Assembly (NCBI RefSeq): GCF_024198235.1
Contig: NZ_JAKCFB010000019.1
Span: 62,001 to 126,000 of the forward strand
Reading direction: 5' to 3'
Length of the DNA stretch: 64,000 bases
From: Myxococcus dinghuensis
Lineage (GTDB): Bacteria; Myxococcota; Myxococcia; Myxococcales; Myxococcaceae
The notes under the pieces were generated by a model, which worked only from the letters and a program-made list of their open reading frames with translations, did no database searches and was not told the origin of the DNA. A program made the translations under genes and the position numbers. Position 1 is the first letter of the stretch. Each line of letters opens with the position of its first letter. Shown piece after piece: positions 1-9,595 of the stretch.

Positions 1-318
1 GTCGTCACCCCCATGCTCCAGCGCGGCAAGTCCGTGGAGCTGCCGAAGGCCACCGAGATCGAAAAGGAGAAGGGAAAGGACTCGGATCCTCTCTACGTCT
101 CCATCACCCCGGACAAGAAGGTGTTCGTGGAGAACGATCAGGTGGACGACCAGGCGCTCGGGGATCGCATCGCGCAGGAGCTGTCCAAGGACCCGGGCAA
201 GAAGATCCTGCTCAAGGGTGACAACACGGTGAACGTGGGCGACGTGCGCAGGGTGCTGGACGTGGCTCGCAAGGCCAAGGCCAAGCAGATCGCGCTCGGC
301 GTCGAGGAGAAGAAGTAA
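1..318 (+). CDS. ExbD/TolR-type biopolymer transport protein (5' end cut by window)
   Basis: The reading frame is open to the left edge. The first residues, VVTPMLQRG, match the end of the single ExbD/TolR transmembrane helix, so only the periplasmic domain and the tail of the helix are present. The rest is the typical small ExbD fold with short strands and helices, ending in a Lys/Glu-rich tail. In this family the protein is the proton-channel partner of a TolQ/ExbB subunit and passes proton-motive force to a TonB/TolA-like or motility partner. The partner subunit would be expected upstream, outside the window. The stop codon overlaps the start of a second ExbD gene (TAATG), so the two are translationally coupled. 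The system served (Tol, Ton or gliding motor) cannot be told from this fragment. Confidence 0.85.
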   Translation, partial: VVTPMLQRGKSVELPKATEIEKEKGKDSDPLYVSITPDKKVFVENDQVDDQALGDRIAQELSKDPGKKILLKGDNTVNVGDVRRVLDVARKAKAKQIALGVEEKK

Positions 319-812
319 TGGCCGGCCACAAGCGCCAGTGGGTCAAGCCCCAGTCCGCTCCGAACTCGGAGATCAACGTCACGCCGCTGGTGGACGTGGT
401 GCTGGTGCTCCTCATCATCTTCATGGTCGTCACGCCGCTCCTGGAGAAGGACATCCTGGTGCGCGTGCCGGACACGGAGATGGAAAACGACCCTCCTCCT
501 CCCGACCCGAACGACCAACAGCTCGTGGTGCTGCTGGACAAGGACGGGGGCTACTCCATCAACACGGAGAAGGTCACCGAGTCCGACTACATCAACCGCC
601 TCAAGCGCATGCTGGCGGCGAAGAAGGCGGACGACAAGGTCGTCTTCTTCATGGCGGACGACGCCACCAACTACGGCCGGCTCATCGCGGCCCTGGACGG
701 CGCGAAGGCAGCGGGTGCGAAGGTCCTCGGCATGGCCACCGAGCTGCCGACGAATGCCGTCATCCAGGGCACGCAGGTCGACACCGGCACGCCGACGCCT
801 CCGGCGCCCTGA
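318..812 (+). CDS. ExbD/TolR-type biopolymer transport protein, second copy
   Basis: This is a 164-residue ExbD/TolR family protein. After a short basic cytoplasmic N-terminus comes the signature segment INVTPLVDVVLVLLIIFMVV (residues about 19-38), one membrane helix containing the conserved Asp26 that carries protons in this family. A periplasmic domain follows, with a Pro/Asp-rich linker (about 57-65), and then a Thr/Pro-rich tail. The ATG overlaps the TAA of the preceding ExbD gene, so the two form a tandem pair in one operon. Paired, non-identical ExbD proteins behind one ExbB/TolQ protein are common in myxobacteria, where they may form a mixed dimer; that is inference here. No TonB or TolA follows. 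Confidence 0.88.
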   Translation: MAGHKRQWVKPQSAPNSEINVTPLVDVVLVLLIIFMVVTPLLEKDILVRVPDTEMENDPPPPDPNDQQLVVLLDKDGGYSINTEKVTESDYINRLKRMLAAKKADDKVVFFMADDATNYGRLIAALDGAKAAGAKVLGMATELPTNAVIQGTQVDTGTPTPPAP

Positions 813-898
813 AGTCAATCCTCCTCCGGGGCGTGCCTACGCTCCGGGTTGGAGTCGCGGTTCACATCCAGAAGCTCGTCGGCTAGAGTCCACTCCTC

Positions 899-1522
899 AT
901 GGCCGACGAGCTTCTCGTCTTTGAACAGACCATCGAAGCCCTCTTCCTGCGCGCGCTGCACGGGCGGCTGACGCCTGGCTGCAAGGAGCGCCTGCGCAAG
1001 GAGGGGCTCGACGTGGACCAGAAGCTCCGTCCCGCCTACGCCTTCGCTTCGTGGATGGCGTACCTGCGCATCGCCTCGGAGGAGCTGTTCCCCCAGGACT
1101 CCATGGGTCAGGGCACCTTCAAGCTCGGCGAGGCCTATATCGAGGGCTTCCGCGAGACGATGCTGGGACGTGCGGTGCTGTCGCTGCTCCGCGTCCTGGG
1201 CCCCCGGCGCACGCTGATGCGGGCGACCCAGAACTTCCGCGCGGGCAACAACTACACCGAGTCCAAGCTCACGGAGCTGGGCCCCTGCCAGTTCGAGCTG
1301 TGGATGAACGAGGTGGGTGACTACCCCGCCTTCACCGCGGGCATCATCCACGCCGGGCTGAGGGTGGCCGGCGCGCAGAACGTCTCCATCGAGACGTCCG
1401 GCTACGACGGCCACGCCTGCACCTACCGCATCAACTGGAACGAAGCCTCGGTCTCCTCCGGCGTGGCCGGCAGCGGCGACTCCAAGGCCGCCAGGAGGTC
1501 CGGGTCCATCAGCTCCCTGTAG
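899..1522 (+). CDS. DUF2378 / TIGR02265 family protein
   Basis: This 207-residue protein has the pattern of the DUF2378 (TIGR02265) family, a paralogous family expanded in myxobacteria and of unknown biochemical role. Visible family features are the N-terminal LVFEQTIEALFLRAL segment, the middle LGEAYIEGFRETMLG and LGPRRTLMRATQNFRAGNNY segments, and the C-terminal ...YDGHACTYRINW end near residue 181. The last 25 or so residues lie outside the domain, are Ser/Gly-rich, and are encoded antisense to the end of the next gene (100-bp convergent overlap). There is no signal peptide or membrane helix, so it is probably cytoplasmic. It stands 86 nt after the ExbD pair and may be transcribed separately. 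Confidence 0.8.
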   Translation: MADELLVFEQTIEALFLRALHGRLTPGCKERLRKEGLDVDQKLRPAYAFASWMAYLRIASEELFPQDSMGQGTFKLGEAYIEGFRETMLGRAVLSLLRVLGPRRTLMRATQNFRAGNNYTESKLTELGPCQFELWMNEVGDYPAFTAGIIHAGLRVAGAQNVSIETSGYDGHACTYRINWNEASVSSGVAGSGDSKAARRSGSISSL

Positions 1523-2067
1523 ATGAACTCGGCGATGAGCCCCGTCACCATCCAGATGGGGAGGATGTAGAGCGACGTCATCTGCCAGAAGATGGCGCCC
1601 GCGTCCGCGTAGTACCAGATGCGGTAGCCGGTGAACCGCTCCAGCATCACCCCGCTGAAGGCCTCGAAGAGCAGGATGCCGAAGCCGTAGACGACGGCGC
1701 GCATGCTGGCGTGCTGGTAGAGCATCCACCGGTACACCGGCTCCACGAACCAGAAGCACGCCACGCCGTAGATGAGGAACATCCACAGCGAGCACTGCCC
1801 GTAGGCCGTGACGACCGGGGTGTCCCAGATGGCGTTGAGCCCCAGCCGGTCATCCACCTGCCACTGGAACTGGAACAGCGCCCCCAGGAGCGGCACGTCC
1901 CGGGCAATCCGCACCAGGTTGTAGAAGAACACCTCGGAGCTGATGCCCACCATCCCGTAGAGGCAGAAGCGGAACACCGCGAACGCCACCTTCATCCGCT
2001 GCCCACGCTTCATGTCCGCACGACGGATGCGCACCGGCCGACGGCGCTGAACGACTTGTGACTCCAT
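1423..2067 (-). CDS. polytopic membrane protein, PF06541-like (putative)
   Basis: The chosen start (MESQVVQRRR...) has GGGGGAG 9 nt upstream; an ATG three codons earlier sits directly on that site and is less likely. The 214-residue product has a basic N-terminus and about five hydrophobic segments (roughly residues 20-40, 70-95, 105-130, 135-150 and 155-180). Motifs such as LWMFLIYGVACFWFVEPVYR and GILLFEAFSGVMLERFTGYR recall the 'putative ABC-transporter type IV' family (PF06541), whose role is unknown. The resemblance is by eye only and the transport label should not be trusted. The 3' end overlaps the convergent DUF2378 gene by 100 bp. The 225 bp between this gene and the divergent comM-like gene should hold both promoters. 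Confidence 0.7.
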   Translation of the reverse strand: MESQVVQRRRPVRIRRADMKRGQRMKVAFAVFRFCLYGMVGISSEVFFYNLVRIARDVPLLGALFQFQWQVDDRLGLNAIWDTPVVTAYGQCSLWMFLIYGVACFWFVEPVYRWMLYQHASMRAVVYGFGILLFEAFSGVMLERFTGYRIWYYADAGAIFWQMTSLYILPIWMVTGLIAEFIYRELMDPDLLAALESPLPATPEETEASFQLMR

Positions 2068-2292
2068 GTGAGTCATCTCCCCCTGCAATCCCCAGATGGG
2101 CTTCAAGCTACCGAAGTCCCGCCCGCCCTGGCTAGAGGCTGCTTCACTTATCCAGTGAACCTGGAATCCCCGACACCCGGGTTGGATGGGCATCCATCTC
2201 CAGGGATTGGGGGGAGAGAGCCCACGCCTGGGGTCGGCCTCGGTACGCGGGTTGCTGTGCCCTCCACGCGGGTGGCGTGGGGAGGTGGGGAC

Positions 2293-3927
2293 ATGCTGGC
2301 GAGGGTGCGGTCGGGGGCGTTGCTGGGCATCGACGCGGTGGTGGTGGAGTGCGAGGTCGACATGGCGCTCGGCCTCCCCTACTTCAACGTGGTGGGGCTG
2401 CCGGAGGGGGCGGTGCGCGAGTCGAAGGTGCGCGTCGTCTCCGCGCTGAAGAACACGGGCTTCGAGCTGCCACAGAAGCGCATCACCGTGAACCTCGCGC
2501 CCGCGGACCTGAGAAAGGACGGCGTGGCGTTCGAGCTGCCCATCGCCCTGGGGGTGTTGGCGGCGGCGAAGCTGCTCGAGGACGCGCCGCTGTCCCGGTA
2601 CCTCTTCGGGGGCGAACTCTCGCTGGACGGGACCCTCAAGCCCATCAAGGGGGTGCTGCCGCTGGCGGTGGCGGCGCGGGACGGAGGCTTCGAGGGGGTG
2701 ATGGTCCCGTCCGCCAACGCGGCCGAAGCCTCGCTCGTGGAGGGGCTGCACGTGCATCCAGTGGCGAGCCTGCGCGACGCGGTGGACCACCTGACGGGCA
2801 CCCGTCCCATCCCGCCCTTCTCACGGAGCCTCGGGCCCGCGGGCGAGCGGGCGCGTGACGACGCCGCGCCGGACATGGCCGACGTTCGGGGTCAACCCGA
2901 GCTGAAGCTCGCGCTGGAGCTGGCGGCGGCGGGCGGCCACAACGTGCTGATGTGCGGACCTCCCGGCTCGGGCAAGACGATGCTGGCGCGGCGGTTGCCC
3001 GGCATCCTCCCGGAGATGACCTTCGCCGAGGCGCTCGAGGTGACCAAGGTCTACTCGGTGCTGGGGCTCCTCGGCGAAGGCCATGCCCTGGTGCGCGAGC
3101 GTCCCTTCCGCGCGCCGCATCACACGCTCTCCGACGCGGGGCTCGTGGGGGGAGGCCCCACGGCGCGCCCCGGCGAGCTGTCCCTGGCGCACCACGGCGT
3201 GCTGTTCCTGGACGAGCTGCCGGAGTTCCGCCGGAACGTGCTCGAGGTGCTGCGCCAGCCGCTGGAGGAGGGCGTCATCCACCTGGCCCGAGCCACCCAG
3301 AACATCACCTATCCCTGCCAGGTGATGCTGGTGGCGGCCATGAACCCCTGCCCTTGCGGCTACTTCAACGTGCCCGGCCACACGTGCCGATGCCCGGAGC
3401 ACCGCGTGTTCGACTACCACGCGCGCGTCAGCGGCCCCCTGCTGGACCGGGTCGACATCACCCTGCAGACGCGGCCAGTGGAGTACCACCATCTGGCGAG
3501 GCCAGAGGCCCGGGAGCCTTCGAGCCGGTACTACCGGGAGCGGGTGGAGGCGGCGCGGTGCCGCCAGCGCGAGCGCTTCCGCGACATGGTGGGCGTGCAC
3601 TGCAACGCGCAGCTCCCTTCCCACCTGCTGCGCCGCCACTGCGTCCTGAGTCCCCGCGCAGAGCGGATGCTGGAGCTGGCGGTGCGCCATCATGGGCTGT
3701 CCGCACGCGCGCATGACCGGCTGTTGAAGCTCGCGCTCACCCGCGCGGACCTCGAGGGGCACGGACGCATCGAGGACGTGGACATGCAGTTGGCCATCGA
3801 CTGCCGGGTGCTGGACCGCCGGGGCTGGCTGAACGCGAACACCGAGGGCACTCCGCCCTCGCGTGGCGTCACGCCCCCCTGGCGCACCGCCTCATCCAGC
3901 GCGGGCGACCCGCGCGAAGGGAGATGA
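2293..3927 (+). CDS. comM: YifB/ComM-family Mg-chelatase-like AAA+ ATPase
   Basis: This is a 544-residue protein close to the family's usual length (about 500). The start MLARVRSGALLGIDA is preceded by GGAGGTGGGG. It has an N-terminal ChlI-like domain (residues 1-170, including GLPEGAVRESKVRV), then a Mg-chelatase AAA+ module with Walker A GPPGSGKT (about 222-229), Walker B VLFLDELPEF (about 303-312), the cysteine-rich NPCPCGYF...CRCP segment (about 351-366) and a C-terminal helical domain. In naturally transformable bacteria ComM is a branch-migration helicase that extends heteroduplex during integration of incoming DNA. In other bacteria the role is less clear, but recombination is likely. 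The gene converges on the NADH dehydrogenase gene with a 20-nt gap. Confidence 0.93.
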   Translation: MLARVRSGALLGIDAVVVECEVDMALGLPYFNVVGLPEGAVRESKVRVVSALKNTGFELPQKRITVNLAPADLRKDGVAFELPIALGVLAAAKLLEDAPLSRYLFGGELSLDGTLKPIKGVLPLAVAARDGGFEGVMVPSANAAEASLVEGLHVHPVASLRDAVDHLTGTRPIPPFSRSLGPAGERARDDAAPDMADVRGQPELKLALELAAAGGHNVLMCGPPGSGKTMLARRLPGILPEMTFAEALEVTKVYSVLGLLGEGHALVRERPFRAPHHTLSDAGLVGGGPTARPGELSLAHHGVLFLDELPEFRRNVLEVLRQPLEEGVIHLARATQNITYPCQVMLVAAMNPCPCGYFNVPGHTCRCPEHRVFDYHARVSGPLLDRVDITLQTRPVEYHHLARPEAREPSSRYYRERVEAARCRQRERFRDMVGVHCNAQLPSHLLRRHCVLSPRAERMLELAVRHHGLSARAHDRLLKLALTRADLEGHGRIEDVDMQLAIDCRVLDRRGWLNANTEGTPPSRGVTPPWRTASSSAGDPREGR

Positions 3928-3947
3928 GGCGGCCGTCACGTCGTCCG

Positions 3948-5300
3948 TCAGTGCGTCACGGGCGTCGGAACCTGCGCAGGGGAGACGACGGCGCGCGGCT
4001 CGCTCTCCGCGCCCGGTGGGAGCGAGGGCGTGCTCCGGACGGGCCGGACGAGCTGGTCCAGCCGGGGCGTGGCCCCGGTAATGATGCGCGCCGACTTGCC
4101 GAACGTCAGGTACGAGTAGGCCCAATCCAGGAGCACCGCCAGCTTGCTGCGGAACCCGATGAGGAAGGTGATGTGGATGAGCAGCCAGGCCAGCCACGCG
4201 GAGAGCCCCGCCTGATTGAAGCGGCGGAACGCGATGCCCACCGCGTGTCCGCGCCCGATGACCGCGTAGGAGCCCCGGTCCCAGTACTTGAAGGGCGTCA
4301 TGGGTCGCCCCTGGATTCGATGCAGGATGTTCTTCGCGGCGTGCTTGCCCTCCTGCATCGCGGCGGGCGCGAGCCCCGGGACGGGCGTGCCGTCCGCCTG
4401 TTTGAGCGACGCCAGGTCGCCGACGACGAAGACGTCGTCATGCCCCGGCACCGTCAACTCGGGCGTCACCAGGACGCGGCCCGCGCGGTCCAACGGCACA
4501 CCGAGCGAGCGCGCCACGGGGGATGCGGCGACCCCCGCGGCCCACAACACCGTGCGGGCCTCCAGGTGCTCCGTTCCGATGTAGACCCCCGTCGCGTCGA
4601 TGTTCGTCACCCTCGCGCCGGTGCGGACCTCCACCCCCAGCATCTCCAGCGTGCGCCGGGCCGTGTCCGTGAGGGCGTCCGGATAGACCGGGAGCACCTT
4701 GCCCAGGCCCTCGATCAGGACGATGCGCGCCTGACGCGGGTCGATGTTCTTGAAGTCGCCGAGCAGTGACTTGCGGCTGATCTCCGCCAGCGCTCCCGCG
4801 AGCTCCACGCCCGTGGGGCCACCGCCGATGATGACGAAGTTGAGCAGCGCGCGGCGGATGCTCGGGTCCGTCTCGCGCTCCGCCAGCTCGAAGGCCAGCA
4901 GCACGCGCCGGCGAATCTCCACCGCGTCCTCGATGGACTTCAGTCCCGGCGCCACCTGCTCCCACTGGTCGTTGCCGAAGTACGAGTGCGTCGCGCCCGT
5001 GGCGATGATGAGGTAGTCGTATTCCAGCTCGCCGTCCGACAGCAGCACGCGCTTGCGCTCCGTGTCGATGCCCGTCGCGTCCGCCAGGAGCACCGACACA
5101 CCGCGCGGACCGACGATGGCCCGCAGCGGCGCGGCGATTTCACTGGGGCTCAGCGTCGCCGTGGCCACCTGGTACAGCAACGGCTGGAAGAGGTGATGGT
5201 TGTGGCGGTCGACCAGGGTGACCCGCACCGGCTCCTTGGCCAGCTTGCGGGCGGCCTTGAGCCCGGCGAACCCTCCGCCGAGGATGACCACATGGGGCAT
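3948..5300 (-). CDS. ndh: type II NADH dehydrogenase (NAD(P)/FAD-dependent oxidoreductase)
   Basis: This 450-residue flavoprotein should oxidise NADH and reduce quinone at the inner membrane without pumping protons. The FAD-binding GGGFAG motif follows the start directly (MPHVVILGGGFAGLKAA). A second nucleotide-binding motif, VIIGGGPTGVELAG, lies near the middle for NADH. An FVVGDLAS segment (FAD ribityl contact) comes later. The hydrophobic C-terminal segment (LSAWLAWLLIHITFLIGF) is typical of membrane attachment in NDH-2. An upstream in-frame GTG at 5321 would add seven residues; neither start has a strong ribosome-binding site. The final 25 residues are Pro/Ser-rich and variable. The gene is divergent from plsC with 168 bp between. 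Confidence 0.92.
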   Translation of the reverse strand: MPHVVILGGGFAGLKAARKLAKEPVRVTLVDRHNHHLFQPLLYQVATATLSPSEIAAPLRAIVGPRGVSVLLADATGIDTERKRVLLSDGELEYDYLIIATGATHSYFGNDQWEQVAPGLKSIEDAVEIRRRVLLAFELAERETDPSIRRALLNFVIIGGGPTGVELAGALAEISRKSLLGDFKNIDPRQARIVLIEGLGKVLPVYPDALTDTARRTLEMLGVEVRTGARVTNIDATGVYIGTEHLEARTVLWAAGVAASPVARSLGVPLDRAGRVLVTPELTVPGHDDVFVVGDLASLKQADGTPVPGLAPAAMQEGKHAAKNILHRIQGRPMTPFKYWDRGSYAVIGRGHAVGIAFRRFNQAGLSAWLAWLLIHITFLIGFRSKLAVLLDWAYSYLTFGKSARIITGATPRLDQLVRPVRSTPSLPPGAESEPRAVVSPAQVPTPVTH

Positions 5301-5468
5301 GTCTTCGCGTGGAGTTTTCACGCTCGAAAGGTCATGCCGCCGCTCCCGAACTTCAACGCAAAGCGCCATGCGCCCGCCGGCCTGGCAGGCGCCTCTTCCC
5401 CCGGCGGAAATCGCATGACAACGCGCCGCGTCAAATGAAAGACTTGGGGCTTCTCCGTCGCGTTCATC

Positions 5469-6269
5469 ATGAAGCTCCTCCATCTCCTGCTCACCGCGCT
5501 CCAGGCCCTCTTCCTGATGTTCTGGGGGGCGTTCTGGATAACCCTGGCGGGGGTGGCGATGGTGCTCACGCGCAACGGGGACGTGGCGCTGATGATGGCG
5601 CGGCGGTTCTGGGCGCCGATGCACTGGCGCATCAACGGCTCGCGGATGGAAGTGGAGCCGCTGCCGGACATCGACTGGAGCAGGCCGCACATCTTCCTGA
5701 TGAACCACCAGTCGGCGCTGGACATCCCCTGCGCCTTCGCCGCGCTGCCCGTCAACCTGCGCTTCGTCGCCAAGCACGTGCTGCGCTACGTGCCGTTCCT
5801 CGGGCAGTACATGTCGATGACGGGGATGATCTTCGTCGACCGCTCGCGACACTCGGCGGCCTTGGCCAGCCTGAGGCAGGCGGGTGGGCGCATCCGCGAG
5901 GGCGCGAGCATCCTGGCCTTCCCGGAGGGCACGCGCTCCGAGGACGGGCGCCTGCAGTCCTTCAAGAAGGGCCCCTTCATGCTCGCGCTGGAGGCGCAGG
6001 TGCCCATCGTTCCCGTGGCCATCGAGGGCTCCGGGCGGATGTTGCCGGTGGGTTCGCTCTTGTTCTACCGCGGCCTCATCCGCGTGAAGGTGGGCCAGCC
6101 CATCGACACGAAGGGCCTGACCACGGGCGAGCGCGACGCGCTCATGGCGCAGGTCCACGACGCGATGTCGCGGCTGCATCGCGACATCGGCGGTGACAGC
6201 GAGGTCCCCGCGCAGTCCGCCGTCGCCGCCGAGCCCGCCCTGGCCACGCTCGAGACGCAGCCGAGCTGA
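5469..6269 (+). CDS. plsC: 1-acyl-sn-glycerol-3-phosphate acyltransferase (PlsC family)
   Basis: This 266-residue enzyme should transfer an acyl chain to lysophosphatidic acid to give phosphatidic acid, the precursor of membrane phospholipids. The N-terminus is a hydrophobic membrane segment (residues about 1-33). The catalytic NH(x4)D motif is N79 H80...D85, and the substrate-binding motif FPEGTR is at 151-156. Downstream PIVPVAIEG is also typical. The Ala/Glu-rich tail after about residue 240 is outside the domain. It is monocistronic by layout: divergent from ndh, with 217 bp before recA. It supplies the same pathway as the pssA gene further along, but the two are not linked in an operon. 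Confidence 0.92.
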   Translation: MKLLHLLLTALQALFLMFWGAFWITLAGVAMVLTRNGDVALMMARRFWAPMHWRINGSRMEVEPLPDIDWSRPHIFLMNHQSALDIPCAFAALPVNLRFVAKHVLRYVPFLGQYMSMTGMIFVDRSRHSAALASLRQAGGRIREGASILAFPEGTRSEDGRLQSFKKGPFMLALEAQVPIVPVAIEGSGRMLPVGSLLFYRGLIRVKVGQPIDTKGLTTGERDALMAQVHDAMSRLHRDIGGDSEVPAQSAVAAEPALATLETQPS

Positions 6270-6292
6270 GCGCTCCGCCACCGAGAACCCGC

Positions 6293-6312
6293 GGGGCCGC
6301 GTGAACGGCCCC
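6293..6312 (+). terminator. small GC hairpin after plsC (weak terminator candidate)
   Basis: GGGGCC at 6293-6298 pairs with GGCCCC at 6307-6312 around an 8-nt loop, 24 nt after the plsC stop. There is no T-run, so intrinsic termination is uncertain. Confidence 0.25.
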
Positions 6313-6486
6313 CTCCCCTCCGCGATTCGGGACACCTCGCTCCAGGGCCGGACGCTCCTCGTCGCACACCCGCTTCTGTGCGCGGGCGGGCACGGCGGTT
6401 GCTCATCCCCTCGTCGATGCGCGCGGGTGCCCAACGGGACACACCGGCGCGCAGCACACGCACGAACAAGGGCGGCGAGGGAGTCG

Positions 6487-7515
<1,029 letters not shown>

Positions 7516-7518
7516 GAG

Positions 7519-8028
7519 CTAGGGAGAGGCCGCCAGCGCATCGAGGGAGAGGGCCACGGGAATCCTCCGCCCACCAGTGCACAGCAGGAGCCCACCATCG
7601 GGCCCCTGCTCCAACAACTGGCCCAGTTGGTACTGGGCGTCGCGGGAGAAGCGCGCCTTGGCCCTCCCCTGCTTCACGCGACAGGCGAGGACACCGTCCG
7701 CCGCCACCTGCAGGGTGGTCAGGTCCAGCGCCTCGGCGGTGCGGTCGCTCAGTCGGATGGAGACGCGCTCGTCCGAGGCGACGTCCACGGTGCGGACCTC
7801 GTAGGCGGCGTCCTCCACCTGCACGAAGCACCAGTCATTCCCGATGCGCAGTTGGAAGCGGCCCGTGTCGTCAAGGACGAGCGAGGCGTTGAAGAGTTCG
7901 ATGATCTTCGGGTGGAGGATGGGCTCGTCGTCATGCCACCAGCGCAGGGCGGCATCGAGGCGGATGCCGCTGTCCTCGCGGGTGTGCCAACGCTTGCCCG
8001 GAGGGGGCTGTCCGGTGGGAGGTTGCAT
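7519..8028 (-). CDS. DUF1285-family protein
   Basis: This 169-residue soluble protein looks like DUF1285. The family-like stretch is IRLDAALRWWHDDEPILHP with the following ...LFNASLVLDDTGRFQLRIGNDW and CFVQVEDAAYEVRTV. The family is small, has a known fold and no assigned biochemical activity. It lies downstream of the membrane glycosyltransferase gene (58-nt gap) and appears to be the last gene of the minus-strand run pssA-cinA-glycosyltransferase-DUF1285. It ends 3 nt from the convergent recA stop. No signal peptide or membrane helix is visible. Confidence 0.72.
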   Translation of the reverse strand: MQPPTGQPPPGKRWHTREDSGIRLDAALRWWHDDEPILHPKIIELFNASLVLDDTGRFQLRIGNDWCFVQVEDAAYEVRTVDVASDERVSIRLSDRTAEALDLTTLQVAADGVLACRVKQGRAKARFSRDAQYQLGQLLEQGPDGGLLLCTGGRRIPVALSLDALAASP

Positions 8029-8086
8029 GGCGACGTTCTATCTGTGCGTGCGACGCGCGGGATTCAAGCCCACGCGTCGGGGAGGA

Positions 8087-9595
8087 CTACCAGTTCCGGA
8101 CGAACTCCGTGTAACCGCGGAAGGCCACGGCGCCCCAGAAGTTCACCAGCACGCCGAGCGCGATGGCCACCATCACCGCGCGGTTGCGCAGGGACCAGCC
8201 ACCGACGGCGAACAGCAGCAGCAGGTAGGGCGTGTAGTCCAGGCTGAAGCGGAAGCCGAACTGCATGTATCCGGTGTTCTGGTAGAAGAGGCCCGGCAGC
8301 GCGCAGATGGCCACCGTCAGCCACAGGGGCCAGTGCAGGCGTGGCCGCAGCTTCGGCGCCACGAGGAAGACGAGCAGCGGCAGCGTCAGCAGCAGCGTGA
8401 GGCCATGCGGGTCGTAGCCGAGCTTCAGCGGCGACCCGGACAGGCTCGGCAGCTTGAGGAAGGCCGCCTGCAGGTTGCGCCCCAGGTATTCCCAGTGGAA
8501 GAGCCCCCACCGGTCGATGTCCACGTTGACGCGGTTGTTGTAGAGGAACGCGTGGCCGAACTCGCCGGGGCGGCCGAAGCGGTAGACGTTGTACGCGGCG
8601 GCCAGCACAGCCAGGGGCGCGGCCCCCAGCGCGAACAGGCCCAGCTTGCGCGCCGCCGGCTTCCAGTCCCGCGCCAGCGCCTTGAGCTGCCCGAGCCGGT
8701 TCTCCGGCCCCGGGCACAGCGCCTCCAGCACGAAGAAGAGCCCCGCGAACACCAGCGGCGTGCGGGTGAGCGTGGCCATGGAATAGAACACCCCCGCGAG
8801 CACCGGACGGCGGGCATTCGCGGCGTTGCGCACGTAGAGACACGTCAGCGCCACGCCCATCACCTCCGCGCTGAACCAGACCTCACCGCGGATGGCGCAA
8901 TAGAAGAACAGCGTGCCGAAGGCGAGTACCAGCGCGAGCGCGATGTTCTCGTCGTGCTGCCTCGCCGTCTCGCCCTGCTGCGCCAGGAAGCGCAAGAGCG
9001 AGTAGAACAGCGCCACGGCGAGCGCGCCCACGATGACGCCGAACGACGTGTCGTTGAACTGGTAGCCGTGCAGCGCGACGAAGGGCAGCATCGCGACGGC
9101 CGGGAACGACGGGAAGCTCACGAACCAGCGGTCCGTCGGCAACGGTCGACCCTCACAGCGGGTCTTCACGCCGTGCACCAGGCGCACGCAGGCCCAGTCT
9201 TCCAGGTTGGGCAACACCTGGGGATCCACGTCCAGCCGCCCCTCCACCCACGACTGGGCCTGGTAGATGAAGTGCGGCGCCGCGCTCTGGCGCAGGAAGC
9301 GCTGCGAGCTGAAGCTGGCGAGCACCGCGAAGGCGACCAGGAAGAGCAGCACCTCCACCCGATAGGCCGCCAACCACACCCGCAACGCGGCCCCCGGAAC
9401 GCTCCCGGCGACGGTCGCGGCGGCCCCAGACACAGCGGGCATGGCGACCTCCGCGACGGGAGGGGCCTCCATGGAGGGAGGCGTTGGCATCGAGGCCTCC
9501 GCGGCCACGGGGACCTCCGCGGCGGGGCTCGCGGACGAAGGGGGTTGCTCGGCGGGCGGCGGCGAGTGGGGGCGCTTGGACTTGGAGCGGCTCAT
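8087..9595 (-). CDS. polytopic membrane glycosyltransferase-like protein (GT39/ArnT-like)
   Basis: This 502-residue protein has a Pro/Ala/Ser-rich cytoplasmic N-terminus (about residues 1-70), then about ten or more hydrophobic helices. The arrangement resembles GT-C membrane glycosyltransferases (GT39/ArnT/PMT type), which use polyprenyl-phosphate sugars on the periplasmic side. An Asp/Glu-bearing first loop, expected for catalysis, may be represented by the segment after the first helix (WVEGRLDVDPQ), but I cannot assign a catalytic residue firmly. The ATG overlaps the cinA stop by 4 nt, so it is coupled to cinA. The acceptor is unknown. Confidence 0.65.
   Translation of the reverse strand: MSRSKSKRPHSPPPAEQPPSSASPAAEVPVAAEASMPTPPSMEAPPVAEVAMPAVSGAAATVAGSVPGAALRVWLAAYRVEVLLFLVAFAVLASFSSQRFLRQSAAPHFIYQAQSWVEGRLDVDPQVLPNLEDWACVRLVHGVKTRCEGRPLPTDRWFVSFPSFPAVAMLPFVALHGYQFNDTSFGVIVGALAVALFYSLLRFLAQQGETARQHDENIALALVLAFGTLFFYCAIRGEVWFSAEVMGVALTCLYVRNAANARRPVLAGVFYSMATLTRTPLVFAGLFFVLEALCPGPENRLGQLKALARDWKPAARKLGLFALGAAPLAVLAAAYNVYRFGRPGEFGHAFLYNNRVNVDIDRWGLFHWEYLGRNLQAAFLKLPSLSGSPLKLGYDPHGLTLLLTLPLLVFLVAPKLRPRLHWPLWLTVAICALPGLFYQNTGYMQFGFRFSLDYTPYLLLLFAVGGWSLRNRAVMVAIALGVLVNFWGAVAFRGYTEFVRNW

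Noticed and set aside
2068-2292. N-terminal extension of the ComM-like protein
   Set aside because: The added 75 residues are Pro/Gly-rich and unlike the family. GGAGGTGGGG lies just before ATG 2293, where the family N-terminus starts.
6270-6486. LexA (SOS) box before recA
   Set aside because: I looked for a GTTCAG-type box on both strands and found none.
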